64,000 nucleotides of DNA from Raoultibacter phocaeensis (GTDB lineage: Bacteria; Actinomycetota; Coriobacteriia; Coriobacteriales; Eggerthellaceae), in the NCBI RefSeq assembly GCF_901411515.1, contig NZ_CABDUX010000001.1:558001-622000 (forward strand), in the 5' to 3' direction. The first letter of the stretch is position 1; the number at the start of each line of letters is the position of its first letter. The translations under genes and the position numbers were made by a program. The notes under the pieces are model-generated. The model saw only the letters and a program-made list of their open reading frames with translations, was not told where the DNA came from and ran no database searches. Of this stretch, positions 8,850-18,119 are shown in pieces.

Positions 8850-11800
8850 ATGAGTGCCATCAAGCCTGCCGACAGCACCTTCGCGCCCCGTCTTTTACGC
8901 ACCGCGTTAAGCCTTCTGCTTGCGCTCGGCTTGGTCGCCTTCATGGCCCCAATACCCGCGGTGGGCGCGCCCTCGGAATGGAACCTCGGCAAGATATCCG
9001 GCATCGCCTTCAGCTTGGCCGACGGTGCGGCGTTCAAGCCGCTCGGCATGGCCGCGGACCCGAACACCGCGACCGACCTCGAAAACGTGATCGACCGCGT
9101 CGACGGCCTTCTGGAAGACGCCAAAAGCATCGAGCTCGAGTGCGAGAAGATCCTGCAGGCGGTGGACGACCTGAGCACGCAGCTGAGCGACCTCGAAAAC
9201 AGGAACAACCAGCAGTTCAACGACCTCAAGCAAACCGCCACGACCGATACGATCAAGATCCAGCGGGAGCAGATAGTAAAGATGAGCGACTCGGTGTACG
9301 CCCCCGCGCTCGCTGCCTACAGCCATTTCGTCGAAGCGGCGCGGGACTACTCCGCGTCCAGAGGCACCGCCAACGAGTCTGCCTGCCTGCAAGCCGCGCA
9401 CCTGGCGGAAGGGGCGCTCGTGGCCGCGTTCGACATGCTCGACTACGAAGGCGACCTCGCCACCCTTGAAACCCAGGGCATCAACATGGGCGACTACGCG
9501 AACCAGCGCTATCTGTACAACCTGGACAAGTACGCCGACGAAGCGTTCGCCTTCGACCATCAGCGCTACGCCCTGCTCACTGCCGGCATCAACGATGTGG
9601 TGGCCAACCTGAACGTCGTCGTCTACGTGCAGCGTCTGGAGTACGACTACTGGAGCGCCAAAGCCGAAAACTCGAGCGACCCCGCCCTACCCGCCAAGGC
9701 GAAAGCTCTCGAAAACGCCCTGGTCACCAACCTCAGGCGCGTCGCCGAGGACATCGACTACACCGTGGCCGAGTTCGCCAACAAGAGCGGCGACGCCTCG
9801 TGGCCGCGCACCGACCTGCTCACCCTCATGCGCCCCTACGACTTTCAAACCGAGTACGACTTCAACTACGAAAGCTCGTCCAGCAGGACGTTCAAGTATC
9901 AAACGTCCGACTCCAACGGCCCAACCACCTCGACGACGCACTACACGGCCACAGCGGTGAAAACCGCCCCTGTCATGCCCGTGTACCGCGCCTCGGTGAA
10001 CGGCGCGACGTACCTGGTGGTCGACGGCGGCAGGGGCATCTCGCACGGCGAGAAGCAGGGCGACCTCATCCACGGTCTGCGCTATTGGGAGAAGCTGGGC
10101 TCCGGCACGCTTCTCACCTACGACTGCTTCGGCCTGCCCGACCAGGATTTCTACAACCTGCTTTCCACTCGCGACGGCGTGTACTCGCTTCCACAGGACT
10201 TCGCGCCCCTCGCACCGCTGGTCACGCAGAAGAGCTATGCGAACTCGGAAGGATCGCTGACCTCCTTCCTGAACAGCAACGGCATGACATCCATCGGCCC
10301 GACACCCTACGTGCTCATGAACAGCTACGTCGATCCGGCCTCCCCGTCCAGCGTCGATGCGCAGAACCGCTCCTCGTCGTTCAACCTCTCCAGCACCGCC
10401 ATTCCGACCAGCGGCGATTACGAGAGCGCGAAGACCAGCCTGACCATGGATGACACCGCCGGCGATCCCGGTATGCTGGTGGTGCTGGCCCAGGAGGCGG
10501 GCAAGCGCGAGGCCTACCAGCTGCACGCGAACCCCGAAGGAAGCGGGCTCGACATCGTCATGACCGACCTGGCGGGCAACCCCCTTCCGGCCGAGGTGCC
10601 GGCGGGCACCTGCGTCAAGCTTTCCGTCGTTGCATCGGAACCGTCGATGCTCGATTCGCTCGTGCTCAAGAATGCGAACGGCGACGTGCTGGAGAAGCTC
10701 GCCACACCCGAGGCGGCGTCGCTGGTCGAGCCCGACCAGCCGACCGATACCAACCGGCCCGGCGCGATGAGCTTCACGTTCGCCATGCCCTTCCAAGACG
10801 CGTTCGTCGTGGCCGCATCGGGCGCCACTTTGGCCAACCCGCTGAGCTTCGCCGAGGATGCCGACGGGGCGTATCTGGTGAGCACGCTCGACGACCTGGT
10901 GAAAGTGGCCGCCGCCTTCGAGCAGCACGCGGAAGCGTACGAGCGCGCTACGTTCAGGCTGGCCGCCGACATCGTGAACCAGAGCACGCCCTTCCCGGCG
11001 TGGACGACGCCCATCGGCACCGAGGTGCACCCGTTCACGGGCACCTTCGACGGGGCGGGCCACCGCATCGGCGGCTTCACCATGGACATGAGCCAGGGCG
11101 CGCTCGCCGCGCAGAAGTTCGGCGGCATCTTCGGCGTGATCGGCGAGGGGGGCGTGGTGCGCGACGTGGCGGTGAGCGCCGTCGACTTCAGCGGCGATCC
11201 CGCCAGCCAGTCGGTGGGCGGGCTGGCCGGCCTCAACCGGGGCAGCATCGTCGATTGCTCCACGGGGTCGGCGCAGGCCGGCACCGCCACCTCACCCTCG
11301 CTGCTCGCCTTTGAGGGTGAGCCCACGAACGCCGCGGTAGGAGGGCTCGACGCGGGAGGGCTCGTGGCCGTGAACAGCGGGCAGGTGCTCAACTGCTGGT
11401 CGGGCGCCGACGTGCGTGCCAGCGCGAACGGCGGGCGCGGCGGCGGGCTGGTCGGCGTGGCCGAGGCGGGATCGAGCGTGTGGAACGGCTACGCTTTGGG
11501 CAACGTGTACTCAGGCGAGCAGGCAGGCGGCCTCATCGGGAGCAACTCCGGCGATGTCTACAACGCGTATTTCGCCGGCGCCGAGGTGAGCGGCACGCAA
11601 GCCGGCAGCTTCATCGGCGCGAACCACCACGACGTGTTCGCGGCCTATTTCGTAGAGGGCGTCGCGGGCCGCGCGTTCGGAAGCGGCTTTGCGGGCGACG
11701 ACCCCGAGGCCGGCCTCGTGGAGATGGCACGGGAGTCCATGGCCGCTCAGGGTTTCGCCGATCAGCTCAACGCCAGGGTGACCGGCGCCATGAACTGGTG

Positions 11801-12401
11801 GACTTGGTCGCGCGACGCGAACGCGGAGATGCCTTCGCAGGTGAAGGACCCGATGATCGAGCGTACGATAACCGATGGGACCACCGGCATCTCGCTTGCC
11901 GGCACCATCCACGCGGGCGCGGTGCTCTCCCTCGAGCCCCTCGCCGAAGGCGACGCGAGCTACGACGCGCTCCTGCAGCATGCGGAAGCGTCCGGCCTGC
12001 TGGGCGAGCTGGCGGCGAGCTGGCGGGCCCTGCTGCCCGTGAACGGGAGGAAGTCGGGCCAGTCATCGTTGGACGGCCTCGTCGAGCTGAGGATTCCCCT
12101 GGCGGCGGACTATGCGGGTTGCGACGTCACGGTGCTTCAAGAGCTTCCCGGCGGCATGGTGGCCCTCGATGCCGCCATCGTCGACGGAACGGCGACGGTG
12201 CAGGTGAGCGCGGTGTCGCCCTTCGCCGTGATCATCGGCGACCCGAAGGGCGGCACGCTCGCGCCTGTAGGCGACGGCGCGGCCGGTTGGGCGGGGGCAT
12301 TTGGGGCGCTTCTGGCTGCGGCGGCGGCAGTCGTGCTATCATGCCGATGGCTCCGCAGCGATTCCAAAAGAAAGCGAGGCCCCAATGGGCTGCAACCATA
12401 A
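8850..12401 (+). CDS. Large secreted GLUG-repeat surface protein, membrane-anchored (paralogue 2)
   Basis: This 1183-residue paralogue of the preceding protein is colinear over its whole length. It shares the signal peptide type (LLLALGLVAFMAPIPAVGA), the coiled-coil-like segment with KMSDSVYAPAL, the FTFAMPF beta domain, a GLUG array (VGGLAGLN, AGGLIGSN), and the tract TTPIGTEVHPFTGTFDG. It ends in one C-terminal helix and a basic tail. The SD is AAAGGAG. It uses CTG and GTG more freely than paralogue 1, which favours CTC, so the copies are old or one was acquired separately. The last 17 nt overlap the alkyl sulfatase start, so the two are probably co-transcribed. The binding target is unknown. 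Confidence 0.85.
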   Translation: MSAIKPADSTFAPRLLRTALSLLLALGLVAFMAPIPAVGAPSEWNLGKISGIAFSLADGAAFKPLGMAADPNTATDLENVIDRVDGLLEDAKSIELECEKILQAVDDLSTQLSDLENRNNQQFNDLKQTATTDTIKIQREQIVKMSDSVYAPALAAYSHFVEAARDYSASRGTANESACLQAAHLAEGALVAAFDMLDYEGDLATLETQGINMGDYANQRYLYNLDKYADEAFAFDHQRYALLTAGINDVVANLNVVVYVQRLEYDYWSAKAENSSDPALPAKAKALENALVTNLRRVAEDIDYTVAEFANKSGDASWPRTDLLTLMRPYDFQTEYDFNYESSSSRTFKYQTSDSNGPTTSTTHYTATAVKTAPVMPVYRASVNGATYLVVDGGRGISHGEKQGDLIHGLRYWEKLGSGTLLTYDCFGLPDQDFYNLLSTRDGVYSLPQDFAPLAPLVTQKSYANSEGSLTSFLNSNGMTSIGPTPYVLMNSYVDPASPSSVDAQNRSSSFNLSSTAIPTSGDYESAKTSLTMDDTAGDPGMLVVLAQEAGKREAYQLHANPEGSGLDIVMTDLAGNPLPAEVPAGTCVKLSVVASEPSMLDSLVLKNANGDVLEKLATPEAASLVEPDQPTDTNRPGAMSFTFAMPFQDAFVVAASGATLANPLSFAEDADGAYLVSTLDDLVKVAAAFEQHAEAYERATFRLAADIVNQSTPFPAWTTPIGTEVHPFTGTFDGAGHRIGGFTMDMSQGALAAQKFGGIFGVIGEGGVVRDVAVSAVDFSGDPASQSVGGLAGLNRGSIVDCSTGSAQAGTATSPSLLAFEGEPTNAAVGGLDAGGLVAVNSGQVLNCWSGADVRASANGGRGGGLVGVAEAGSSVWNGYALGNVYSGEQAGGLIGSNSGDVYNAYFAGAEVSGTQAGSFIGANHHDVFAAYFVEGVAGRAFGSGFAGDDPEAGLVEMARESMAAQGFADQLNARVTGAMNWWTWSRDANAEMPSQVKDPMIERTITDGTTGISLAGTIHAGAVLSLEPLAEGDASYDALLQHAEASGLLGELAASWRALLPVNGRKSGQSSLDGLVELRIPLAADYAGCDVTVLQELPGGMVALDAAIVDGTATVQVSAVSPFAVIIGDPKGGTLAPVGDGAAGWAGAFGALLAAAAAVVLSCRWLRSDSKRKRGPNGLQP

Positions 12402-14433
12402 CCTAGACAGGCGCACCTTCGTTACGGGCGCTTTCGCCACCGGGGCGCTCGTTGCCGCCGGAGCCGCACTCTGCGGGTGCGCCGGGCACCAGCAAGCCGG
12501 TGCGCCCGAAAACGCTGCCGCGCTCACCGGCCTCACGACCGACACCAAACCCGCAACCGATTCCACTTTCGCCGCCAACGACGCCGTCTACGCGCTCCTT
12601 GACTTCTCCGACGAGCGCGAACGCGACTTCGCAAGCCGGGGCCTCATCGACGCGCCCGATGCGCTCGAGATAACCGACGACGCCGGCAAGGTCGTCTGGA
12701 GCCAGGAGGCCTACGCGTTTCTCGACGGGGCCGACGGCTCGCCCGCCGAAGCGCCCGATACCGCGAACCCGAGCCTCTGGCGCAACGCGCAGCTGAACCA
12801 CCTGTACGGTCTCTTCGAAGTGGTCGAGGGCATCTACCAGGTGCGCGGATACGACATGACCAATATCACGTTCGTGCGCGGCGAGACCGGCTGGATCGTA
12901 TTCGATCCGCTCATGAGCGTCGAGTGTTCCCGCGCCGCGTTCGAGCTCGTCTCCGAAAACCTCGGAGCCCGCCCCGTCGCGGGCATCGTCATGAGCCATC
13001 CCCATGTCGATCACTACGGCGGGATCAAGGGCATCGTAAGCGAAGAAGAGGTCGCCGAGCGTTCCATCCCTATTATCGTGCCCGCAGGGTTCGCCGAGCA
13101 CGCGGTGGCCGAAAACGTCTACGCCGGCAACGCGATGGGCAGGCGCGCAGGCTACCAGTACGGCACCTTCTTGGAGCCGGACGCGCAGGGCTCCCTCTGC
13201 ATCGGCATCGGCATGGGGCAATCCAAAGGCAGCGTCTCCTACATAGCGCCGAACGATACGATCGCCACTACCGGCGAGGTGCGTATAATCGACGGCGTCA
13301 CCATGGAATTCCAGATGACGCCCGGTACCGAAGCCCCCGCTGAGATGAACACGTGGTTTCCCGATTTCAAGGCGCTTTGGGTGGCAGAGAACTGCACAGG
13401 CACGCTGCACAACCTCTACACCCTGCGCGGCGCCGAGGTGCGCGACGGCAACGCATGGGCGAACTACCTTATGGAGTCGAAAGCGCGCTACGGCACCGAG
13501 GCACAGGTGACGTTCCAGGCGCACAACTGGCCGCATTGGGGCAACGACGTCGTGAACGAGTACATCGAAAATACGGCCGCCATGTACAAGTTCATCACCG
13601 ACCAGACGCTCATGTACCTCAATCAGGGCTACACGTCCACCGAGATCGCGAACATGATCGAGCTTCCCGCCGCACTCGAAAAGAACTGGTACACGCGCCA
13701 ATACTACGGCACGGTGCGCCATAACGCCAAAGCGGTCTACCAGAAGTACATGGGCTGGTACGATGCGAACCCCGTGAACCTCCATCCCCTGCCCCCCGTA
13801 GATACCGCAAAGAAGTTCGTCGAGTACTTCGGCGACGTCGATGCCGTGCTCGCCCGCGCGACGCAGGATTTCGATGCGGGCGAATACCAGTGGGTCGCCC
13901 AGGTAACGAACCTCATCGTGTTTGCTGATCCCGCGAACGAGCCCGCGCGCCTGTTGTGCGCCGATGCGCTCGAGCAGCTGGGCTACGCGGCTGAATCCGG
14001 CACCTGGAGAAACGCCTACCTCACCGGTGCGAAGGAGCTGCGGTTCGGCGTAGACAGCGACCCGAAGTACCGCGCCACCGGCTCGGCCGATATCCAACGA
14101 GCGATGGAGCCCGGGATGATGCTCGACTACCTGGGCATCCTCCTCGATGCGAACGCTGCTGAGAACGTGAATCTGCGCATCAACCTCACCTTCACCGACG
14201 AGGATCCGTACCTGCTTACCGTGCGCTCGGGCGTGGTACTCTACGAACGCGGCGTTCAATCCGAAGACGTCGATGCGACGCTCACGATGCCGCGCCTCGG
14301 GATGTTCGCCATCTTGAACCGCGACGAAGAAGCCCAGAAAGCAATCCAGATCGAGGGTGACCAGGACGTTATCGCCAAACTCACCGAGCATATGGTGACA
14401 TACGAGTTCTTCTTCAACATTATAGAACCGTAA
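12385..14433 (+). CDS. Tat-exported lipoprotein alkyl sulfatase (metallo-beta-lactamase fold)
   Basis: The start inside the end of the upstream gene gives a twin-arginine signal (LDRRTFVTGAFATG) followed by a lipobox LCGC, so the 682-residue product is probably exported folded and lipid-anchored. The catalytic part has the MBL motif MSHPHVDHYGGIKG (about residue 205) and alkyl-sulfatase blocks (MTPGTEAPAEMNTWFPDFKA, VAENCTGTLHNLYTLRG). A helical dimerisation region and a C-terminal SCP2-like domain follow. Enzymes of this family (SdsA1/BDS1) hydrolyse primary or secondary alkyl sulfates to alcohol and sulfate with two zinc ions. Coupling to the GLUG gene suggests a surface function, for example use of sulfated lipids or detergents; the substrate is inferred. 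Confidence 0.85.
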   Translation: MGCNHNLDRRTFVTGAFATGALVAAGAALCGCAGHQQAGAPENAAALTGLTTDTKPATDSTFAANDAVYALLDFSDERERDFASRGLIDAPDALEITDDAGKVVWSQEAYAFLDGADGSPAEAPDTANPSLWRNAQLNHLYGLFEVVEGIYQVRGYDMTNITFVRGETGWIVFDPLMSVECSRAAFELVSENLGARPVAGIVMSHPHVDHYGGIKGIVSEEEVAERSIPIIVPAGFAEHAVAENVYAGNAMGRRAGYQYGTFLEPDAQGSLCIGIGMGQSKGSVSYIAPNDTIATTGEVRIIDGVTMEFQMTPGTEAPAEMNTWFPDFKALWVAENCTGTLHNLYTLRGAEVRDGNAWANYLMESKARYGTEAQVTFQAHNWPHWGNDVVNEYIENTAAMYKFITDQTLMYLNQGYTSTEIANMIELPAALEKNWYTRQYYGTVRHNAKAVYQKYMGWYDANPVNLHPLPPVDTAKKFVEYFGDVDAVLARATQDFDAGEYQWVAQVTNLIVFADPANEPARLLCADALEQLGYAAESGTWRNAYLTGAKELRFGVDSDPKYRATGSADIQRAMEPGMMLDYLGILLDANAAENVNLRINLTFTDEDPYLLTVRSGVVLYERGVQSEDVDATLTMPRLGMFAILNRDEEAQKAIQIEGDQDVIAKLTEHMVTYEFFFNIIEP

Positions 14434-14556
14434 ACGGCGCAACCTCATTGAACGGATGGGCCGAGGCGCACGCCAAGAGCGCAACGCCACACCGTGCGGG
14501 AAGCACCAAGCAACTCCCGGCCTGCGAAACCGGGCTTATCACGCCCCGCCGCAGCA

Positions 14557-14664
14557 GAGGTTGCTGTATCCCGGCCCGCAGTACGCTGCGGCAGGGGTTG
14601 GTTTGTTCCAGCCCTCAGTACGCAGAAGGGGTTGCTTTGTTCCAGCCCGCAGTACGCTGCAGCA
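14557..14664. repeat. Three imperfect tandem repeats of about 36 bp
   Basis: Units begin near 14557, 14594 and 14628 and share GGGTTG-TTTGTTCCAGCCC followed by (G/T)CAGTACGC, with unit 1 diverged. The 308-bp gap between the alkyl sulfatase and the release-factor-like gene holds nothing else I can recognise. The repeats lack the unique spacers of a CRISPR array. Confidence 0.6.
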
Positions 14665-14741
14665 GCGCATTGCGCATTGCGGCTCGGCAACCGCTCATGC
14701 GCTTCAAAGGGACGGCGCGCGACACCTGCTACAATGGCCCT

Positions 14742-15113
14742 ATGGACAGCGAGCATCTGACATACCGCGATTATGCTGCCTTCGCGCAGCAATCGCTTGA
14801 CGAAATCGCCCGCGATTGCGAGGTATCGGTGTTCCGTGCTACTGGCCCAGGCGGCCAGGGCGTCAACACCACTGATTCGGCCGTGCGCATGAAGCACCTG
14901 CCCACGGGTGTCACCGTCACTTCACGCGAATCGCGCAGTCAGTTCCGCAATCGCCAGCTCTGCCTCTCGAAGCTTCGCACCATCTTCGAGCGCAAAGCCC
15001 GACCACCGAAGATCCGCAAGCAAACCCGCATCCCCCGCCGCGCAAAAGAGAAACGGCTCCAGGACAAACGGTTGACCAGCGAGAAGAAAGCAACCCGGAG
15101 GCGGGTGGACTAG
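14742..15113 (+). CDS. Peptide-chain-release-factor-like protein (GGQ domain, ArfB-like)
   Basis: This 123-residue protein has only the catalytic domain of class I release factors: GPGGQGVNTTDSAVRM (about residues 42-57), with the GGQ that triggers peptidyl-tRNA hydrolysis, and a basic lysine/arginine-rich tail. It lacks stop-codon-recognition domains, as in ArfB/YaeJ and related RF-1-domain proteins that rescue stalled ribosomes, so a rescue role is likely but not certain. The tail could occupy the mRNA channel. The start gives a normal-length protein; longer in-frame starts would translate the tandem repeats. Confidence 0.8.
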   Translation: MDSEHLTYRDYAAFAQQSLDEIARDCEVSVFRATGPGGQGVNTTDSAVRMKHLPTGVTVTSRESRSQFRNRQLCLSKLRTIFERKARPPKIRKQTRIPRRAKEKRLQDKRLTSEKKATRRRVD

Positions 15114-15162
15114 GTGTTTCTCCATTTTCCATCGTAGACTAGCGACTCTCAGTTTTCCCTTG

Positions 15163-16131
15163 TCATACGGCAACAGGCAGGCCGTATCGCCTTCCGCTAA
15201 ACAATTCCGTCCTCAAACGGCTGCGCGCGTTCACAAAACTGCCTTCGTCGTAACGTAACTGATGCCCGGTAAGCTGAGAAAACGCGTTTGCGGCTTCATC
15301 TGTCGCTTCCCTGCTTTTAAGCAGGTCGAATGTTACGTTCACTACGGTATACCCCATCGCTTCAAGCGCATTGCGGCGTGCCGTGTCCTTTGTTTTCTTG
15401 CGCTCGCCTTTATGGTACTTGTCGCTATCGTATTCGCCGATCAAACGGCTTTCGGGCCAGTAGAGGTCCACCTCGAAGAAATCATTCGATGTGAACCTCT
15501 TGCCGGTTTTTGTTACCTTGATCCTATGGTTAAGCAGAGGTGCCTTAATTCCATACCCCCCGAGTTTGTACGGCAAGCACAAAAGCATCACCAGCTCCGT
15601 CTCCTTTGGCGAAGCTGAGTTTTCCACAATGTAGCGCACTGCCCTCAACGCTTTTTTCCGACACGCTGCATGCGGCATATTCTCGATGGATGAAATAAGC
15701 TTAGCTACCGTAGTGAGCGGTGCGCATCTCGGAATATCATCGCCTTCGGATAAGAGATCGTATATGCCGCACAGTTCGAAGCCGAGCTGGATAAGCTCAA
15801 TGAGTGAGAGGCGCGATGCCATCTGAAGGAAGCATAGCTCAGGGGAACACACGTAAAACCCGTTTCGCGTGTCGAGCACCATGCCTTTCGGAAGCGCAGT
15901 CCCCCAAATATGGCAGACGTACTCTTTCGAATGGCGACGAAGCGCTGCCTGCGAAACGAGCACATGCAACGGCCGTGAAATCCACCACGGGCCCAGTGCT
16001 TTCTCCTCATGCGAACCGGGCGGCTGCGCAATCAGCGATTTCGCGTGAGATACCGCAACAAAGCTCCTCGACTGACTGCGAACCGAAAGCCAGTACTCAA
16101 GTGCCGATATGTGACTGAGAACGATAGCCAT
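15163..16131 (-). CDS. Unknown protein with C-terminal PD-(D/E)XK/DUF559-like region
   Basis: The 322-residue protein begins MAIVLSHISALEYW, a start resembling AbiEi-like Coriobacteriia proteins. Its C-terminal third carries a nuclease-like pattern: FFEVDLYWPESRLIGEYDSD, a helix with RRNALEAMGY and a strand TVVNVTFDLL, as in Vsr/DUF559 folds. A role in DNA cleavage or in antitoxin-like regulation is possible; neither is proven. No partner gene is adjacent. A long inverted repeat lies 40-186 bp upstream of the start. Codon use is less G+C-rich than neighbouring metabolic genes, which fits horizontal transfer. Confidence 0.6.
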   Translation of the reverse strand: MAIVLSHISALEYWLSVRSQSRSFVAVSHAKSLIAQPPGSHEEKALGPWWISRPLHVLVSQAALRRHSKEYVCHIWGTALPKGMVLDTRNGFYVCSPELCFLQMASRLSLIELIQLGFELCGIYDLLSEGDDIPRCAPLTTVAKLISSIENMPHAACRKKALRAVRYIVENSASPKETELVMLLCLPYKLGGYGIKAPLLNHRIKVTKTGKRFTSNDFFEVDLYWPESRLIGEYDSDKYHKGERKKTKDTARRNALEAMGYTVVNVTFDLLKSREATDEAANAFSQLTGHQLRYDEGSFVNARSRLRTELFSGRRYGLPVAV

Positions 16132-16170
16132 ACCTGCATGGTACAGCAGTTTTGCAAATTAGCGGCATCG

Positions 16171-16317
16171 TTTTAGTACAAAATGACGTTTGCGAATGAT
16201 CTTTTTTCAGAATAGTCGATTGTACTTGATTACGAACTGGGACGTTTCTTTTCTTCCCTTTTCTCTGATCTGGATTCGAGTGAAATAACCGTTCGCAAAC
16301 GTCATTTTGTACTAAAA
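16171..16317. repeat. 147-bp inverted-repeat element, 26-bp perfect arms
   Basis: The left arm (16171-16196) and right arm (16292-16317) are perfect reverse complements with a 95-bp A+T-rich centre. No ORF with a start signal lies inside. The right arm, TTCGCAAACGTCATTTTGTA, resembles the arms of the elements at 25510-25657 and 41395-41595. It lies just upstream of the nuclease-like gene. It could be a MITE, a regulatory site or an invertible segment. Confidence 0.75.
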
Positions 16318-16670
16318 ATTTTTCGGATTTGGAAATTTATGGTAGGAGTTGCTCGCTCGAAAGCGCTTGCACCTGCGCTGTGGATTCACTTCCGAATCCG
16401 CTCGCAACGTAGGCGGACGGCTGCAACGCGGACTCGCTCCGCAACTGCGGCCCCAGCGCCCGCAGCGCGGTCGAACAGCCGTAATCCGAATCCCCAAGGT
16501 GCAAGCCTCGTCGTCTGCAGCGCCCTCGGATTCTCCCACCGTTTGCGTGACGATGAGGGAACCGCAAGCGCCGCCGCAAAATCTGCTGGGGCGACATCGC
16601 GGCAGCTGCCCGGCCGAACCGCCGGGGGCAACGCCGCTCAAGCGGCATCGCCCCGGAAACGGCAAACGAC
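16318..16670. other. Gene-free stretch of 353 bp
   Basis: Between the inverted-repeat element and the 3' end of the NrfD gene I see no ORF with convincing protein character on either strand. The translations are alanine/arginine-rich and lack start signals. It may be decayed coding DNA or the 3' untranslated region of the reductase operon. Confidence 0.4.
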
Positions 16671-17567
16671 CTACAGCATCATCGGCACGACGATCGTAAC
16701 CGGCACCGCGCCCACCACGATCAAGAAGCGCAGTAGGAAACCGCCCACGAGCACGCCCACATCGGACGCGGCCGACAGGTAGTGCGCCTTGCGACTCTCC
16801 TCGAACTCGCGGGGCGAGAAGAACAAGAGCCACGTCTCGAGCAAAGTCGGAATTACAAGGCCCACGAGCACGAGCCCGATCCAGAACGGCAGCGCGTACT
16901 GGCCCACAAGCAGGTTCATGACCGAATTCCAACCGGCCTCGGAGTTGAACGACGTGATAAACATGAGCGAGGCAAGCAGCACAAGCTCGATGATCGGAAA
17001 GCAGAAGTGGAACTTCTTGAGAACGCCCACCATGTTGAACTCGTCGGCATGGCGAAACACCGCTATGAGCAGAACCGCCGCCGCACCGGCCGACATAGCC
17101 GACACGAGAAACAGGATCGGCAGAAGCGCGTTGTTCCACAAGGGAAACGTCTTGCAGACACCCAACAGCACGCCCGTGTAGATGGCCACGCACACCGCGA
17201 ACACCGTGCCCACGATGTCGAGCCACACCGGAATCGAGCGCTTGAGGAAATCGAGCAGCACAGCCACAAGCGAGATGACGACGAAGCCCGCGAGAAACAC
17301 GACGCCCCACGTCATCACCGATCCGAAGTTCGTGAGCAAGAGCGCGAAGCGCAGCGGATTATGCAAGCCGCCCTCGGCATCAACCATGAGCAGGCACAAA
17401 CCGATGATCACCACAATAGGCGCGATGATATGCGCGATCTTGCGCATGTTCACCGCTTCAGGGTGCTTCCATCCCAAAAAGGCCGAGGTGGCGAACGCGC
17501 CGCCGCCGAGACCCGCCAAGAACAGGTACCACGCGATGATGGCACCCCATACAGGTTCGAAAGACAT
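16671..17567 (-). CDS. NrfD/PsrC-family membrane subunit of a molybdopterin oxidoreductase
   Basis: This 298-residue, very hydrophobic protein has about eight to nine membrane helices and starts MSFEPVWGAIIAWYLFLAGL, the typical NrfD/PsrC opening. Such subunits anchor the periplasm-facing ferredoxin and catalytic subunits and exchange electrons with menaquinol. It is the last gene of the minus-strand operon, 6 nt after the ferredoxin subunit. The family member (polysulfide, DMSO, arsenate or other) cannot be set from this subunit. Confidence 0.88.
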   Translation of the reverse strand: MSFEPVWGAIIAWYLFLAGLGGGAFATSAFLGWKHPEAVNMRKIAHIIAPIVVIIGLCLLMVDAEGGLHNPLRFALLLTNFGSVMTWGVVFLAGFVVISLVAVLLDFLKRSIPVWLDIVGTVFAVCVAIYTGVLLGVCKTFPLWNNALLPILFLVSAMSAGAAAVLLIAVFRHADEFNMVGVLKKFHFCFPIIELVLLASLMFITSFNSEAGWNSVMNLLVGQYALPFWIGLVLVGLVIPTLLETWLLFFSPREFEESRKAHYLSAASDVGVLVGGFLLRFLIVVGAVPVTIVVPMML

Positions 17568-17573
17568 CGCTCA

Positions 17574-18119
17574 TCACCTCACATAAAAGACTTTGGCCTT
17601 CGTGAGGCTGCCCGCGATTGGCTGGGCGTTCTCTCTCACGATTGCCTTGGATATATCGCTATCGGGATCGTCGAGATCGCCGAAGATGCGCGCATCGGTC
17701 AGGCACGCATCGACGCACGTCGACATCTTCGTCCCCGATTCCGCCGAGCTCACCACGCAGAAGCGGCACTTGTCGACCGTCCCCGTTGTGTGGCTGTGCA
17801 CGCGCACCTGGTACGGGCACGCGGCCATGCAGTACTTGCACCCGATGCAACGCCCGTGATCGACGCCCACGATGCCGTCAGGTCCTTGGTACGCAGCGCC
17901 CGTCGGGCACACCGACACGCACGGCGCATCCTCGCAATGCATACACTGCAACGGCACCGTCTCGATCGACACGTTCGGATACGTGCCCGCCTCGCGTTCT
18001 TCGTAGCGGATGAACGCCTGCTCGGACTCGAGGCTGTTCTGCCGCTGACACGCTACACGGCACGCGTAGCAGCCGATGCATTTCTTGGTGTTGATCAGCA
18101 TTCCGTAGCGGGCCATCAT
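17574..18119 (-). CDS. Four-cluster ferredoxin subunit (DmsB/PsrB/NrfC type)
   Basis: About 181 residues contain four Cys clusters: KKCIGCYACRVAC, MHCEDAPCVSVC, GRCIGCKYCMAAC and KCRFC with a later CVDAC. This is the electron-transfer subunit between the NrfD anchor and the catalytic subunit. It has no signal peptide, as expected for a subunit co-exported with the Tat-tagged partner. The start codon overlaps the stop of the catalytic gene (ATGATGG), so translation is coupled; the second ATG (18116) is an equally good start. Confidence 0.9.
   Translation of the reverse strand: MMARYGMLINTKKCIGCYACRVACQRQNSLESEQAFIRYEEREAGTYPNVSIETVPLQCMHCEDAPCVSVCPTGAAYQGPDGIVGVDHGRCIGCKYCMAACPYQVRVHSHTTGTVDKCRFCVVSSAESGTKMSTCVDACLTDARIFGDLDDPDSDISKAIVRENAQPIAGSLTKAKVFYVR

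Noticed and set aside
12403-14490. Long minus-strand open frame (about 695 codons) opposite the alkyl sulfatase gene
   Set aside because: It is a high-G+C antisense frame. The plus strand has clear family motifs, a Tat signal and coupling; the minus-strand translation has no domain character.
14557-14664. Possible CRISPR array
   Set aside because: Only three imperfect units that adjoin without unique spacers, and no cas genes in the window.
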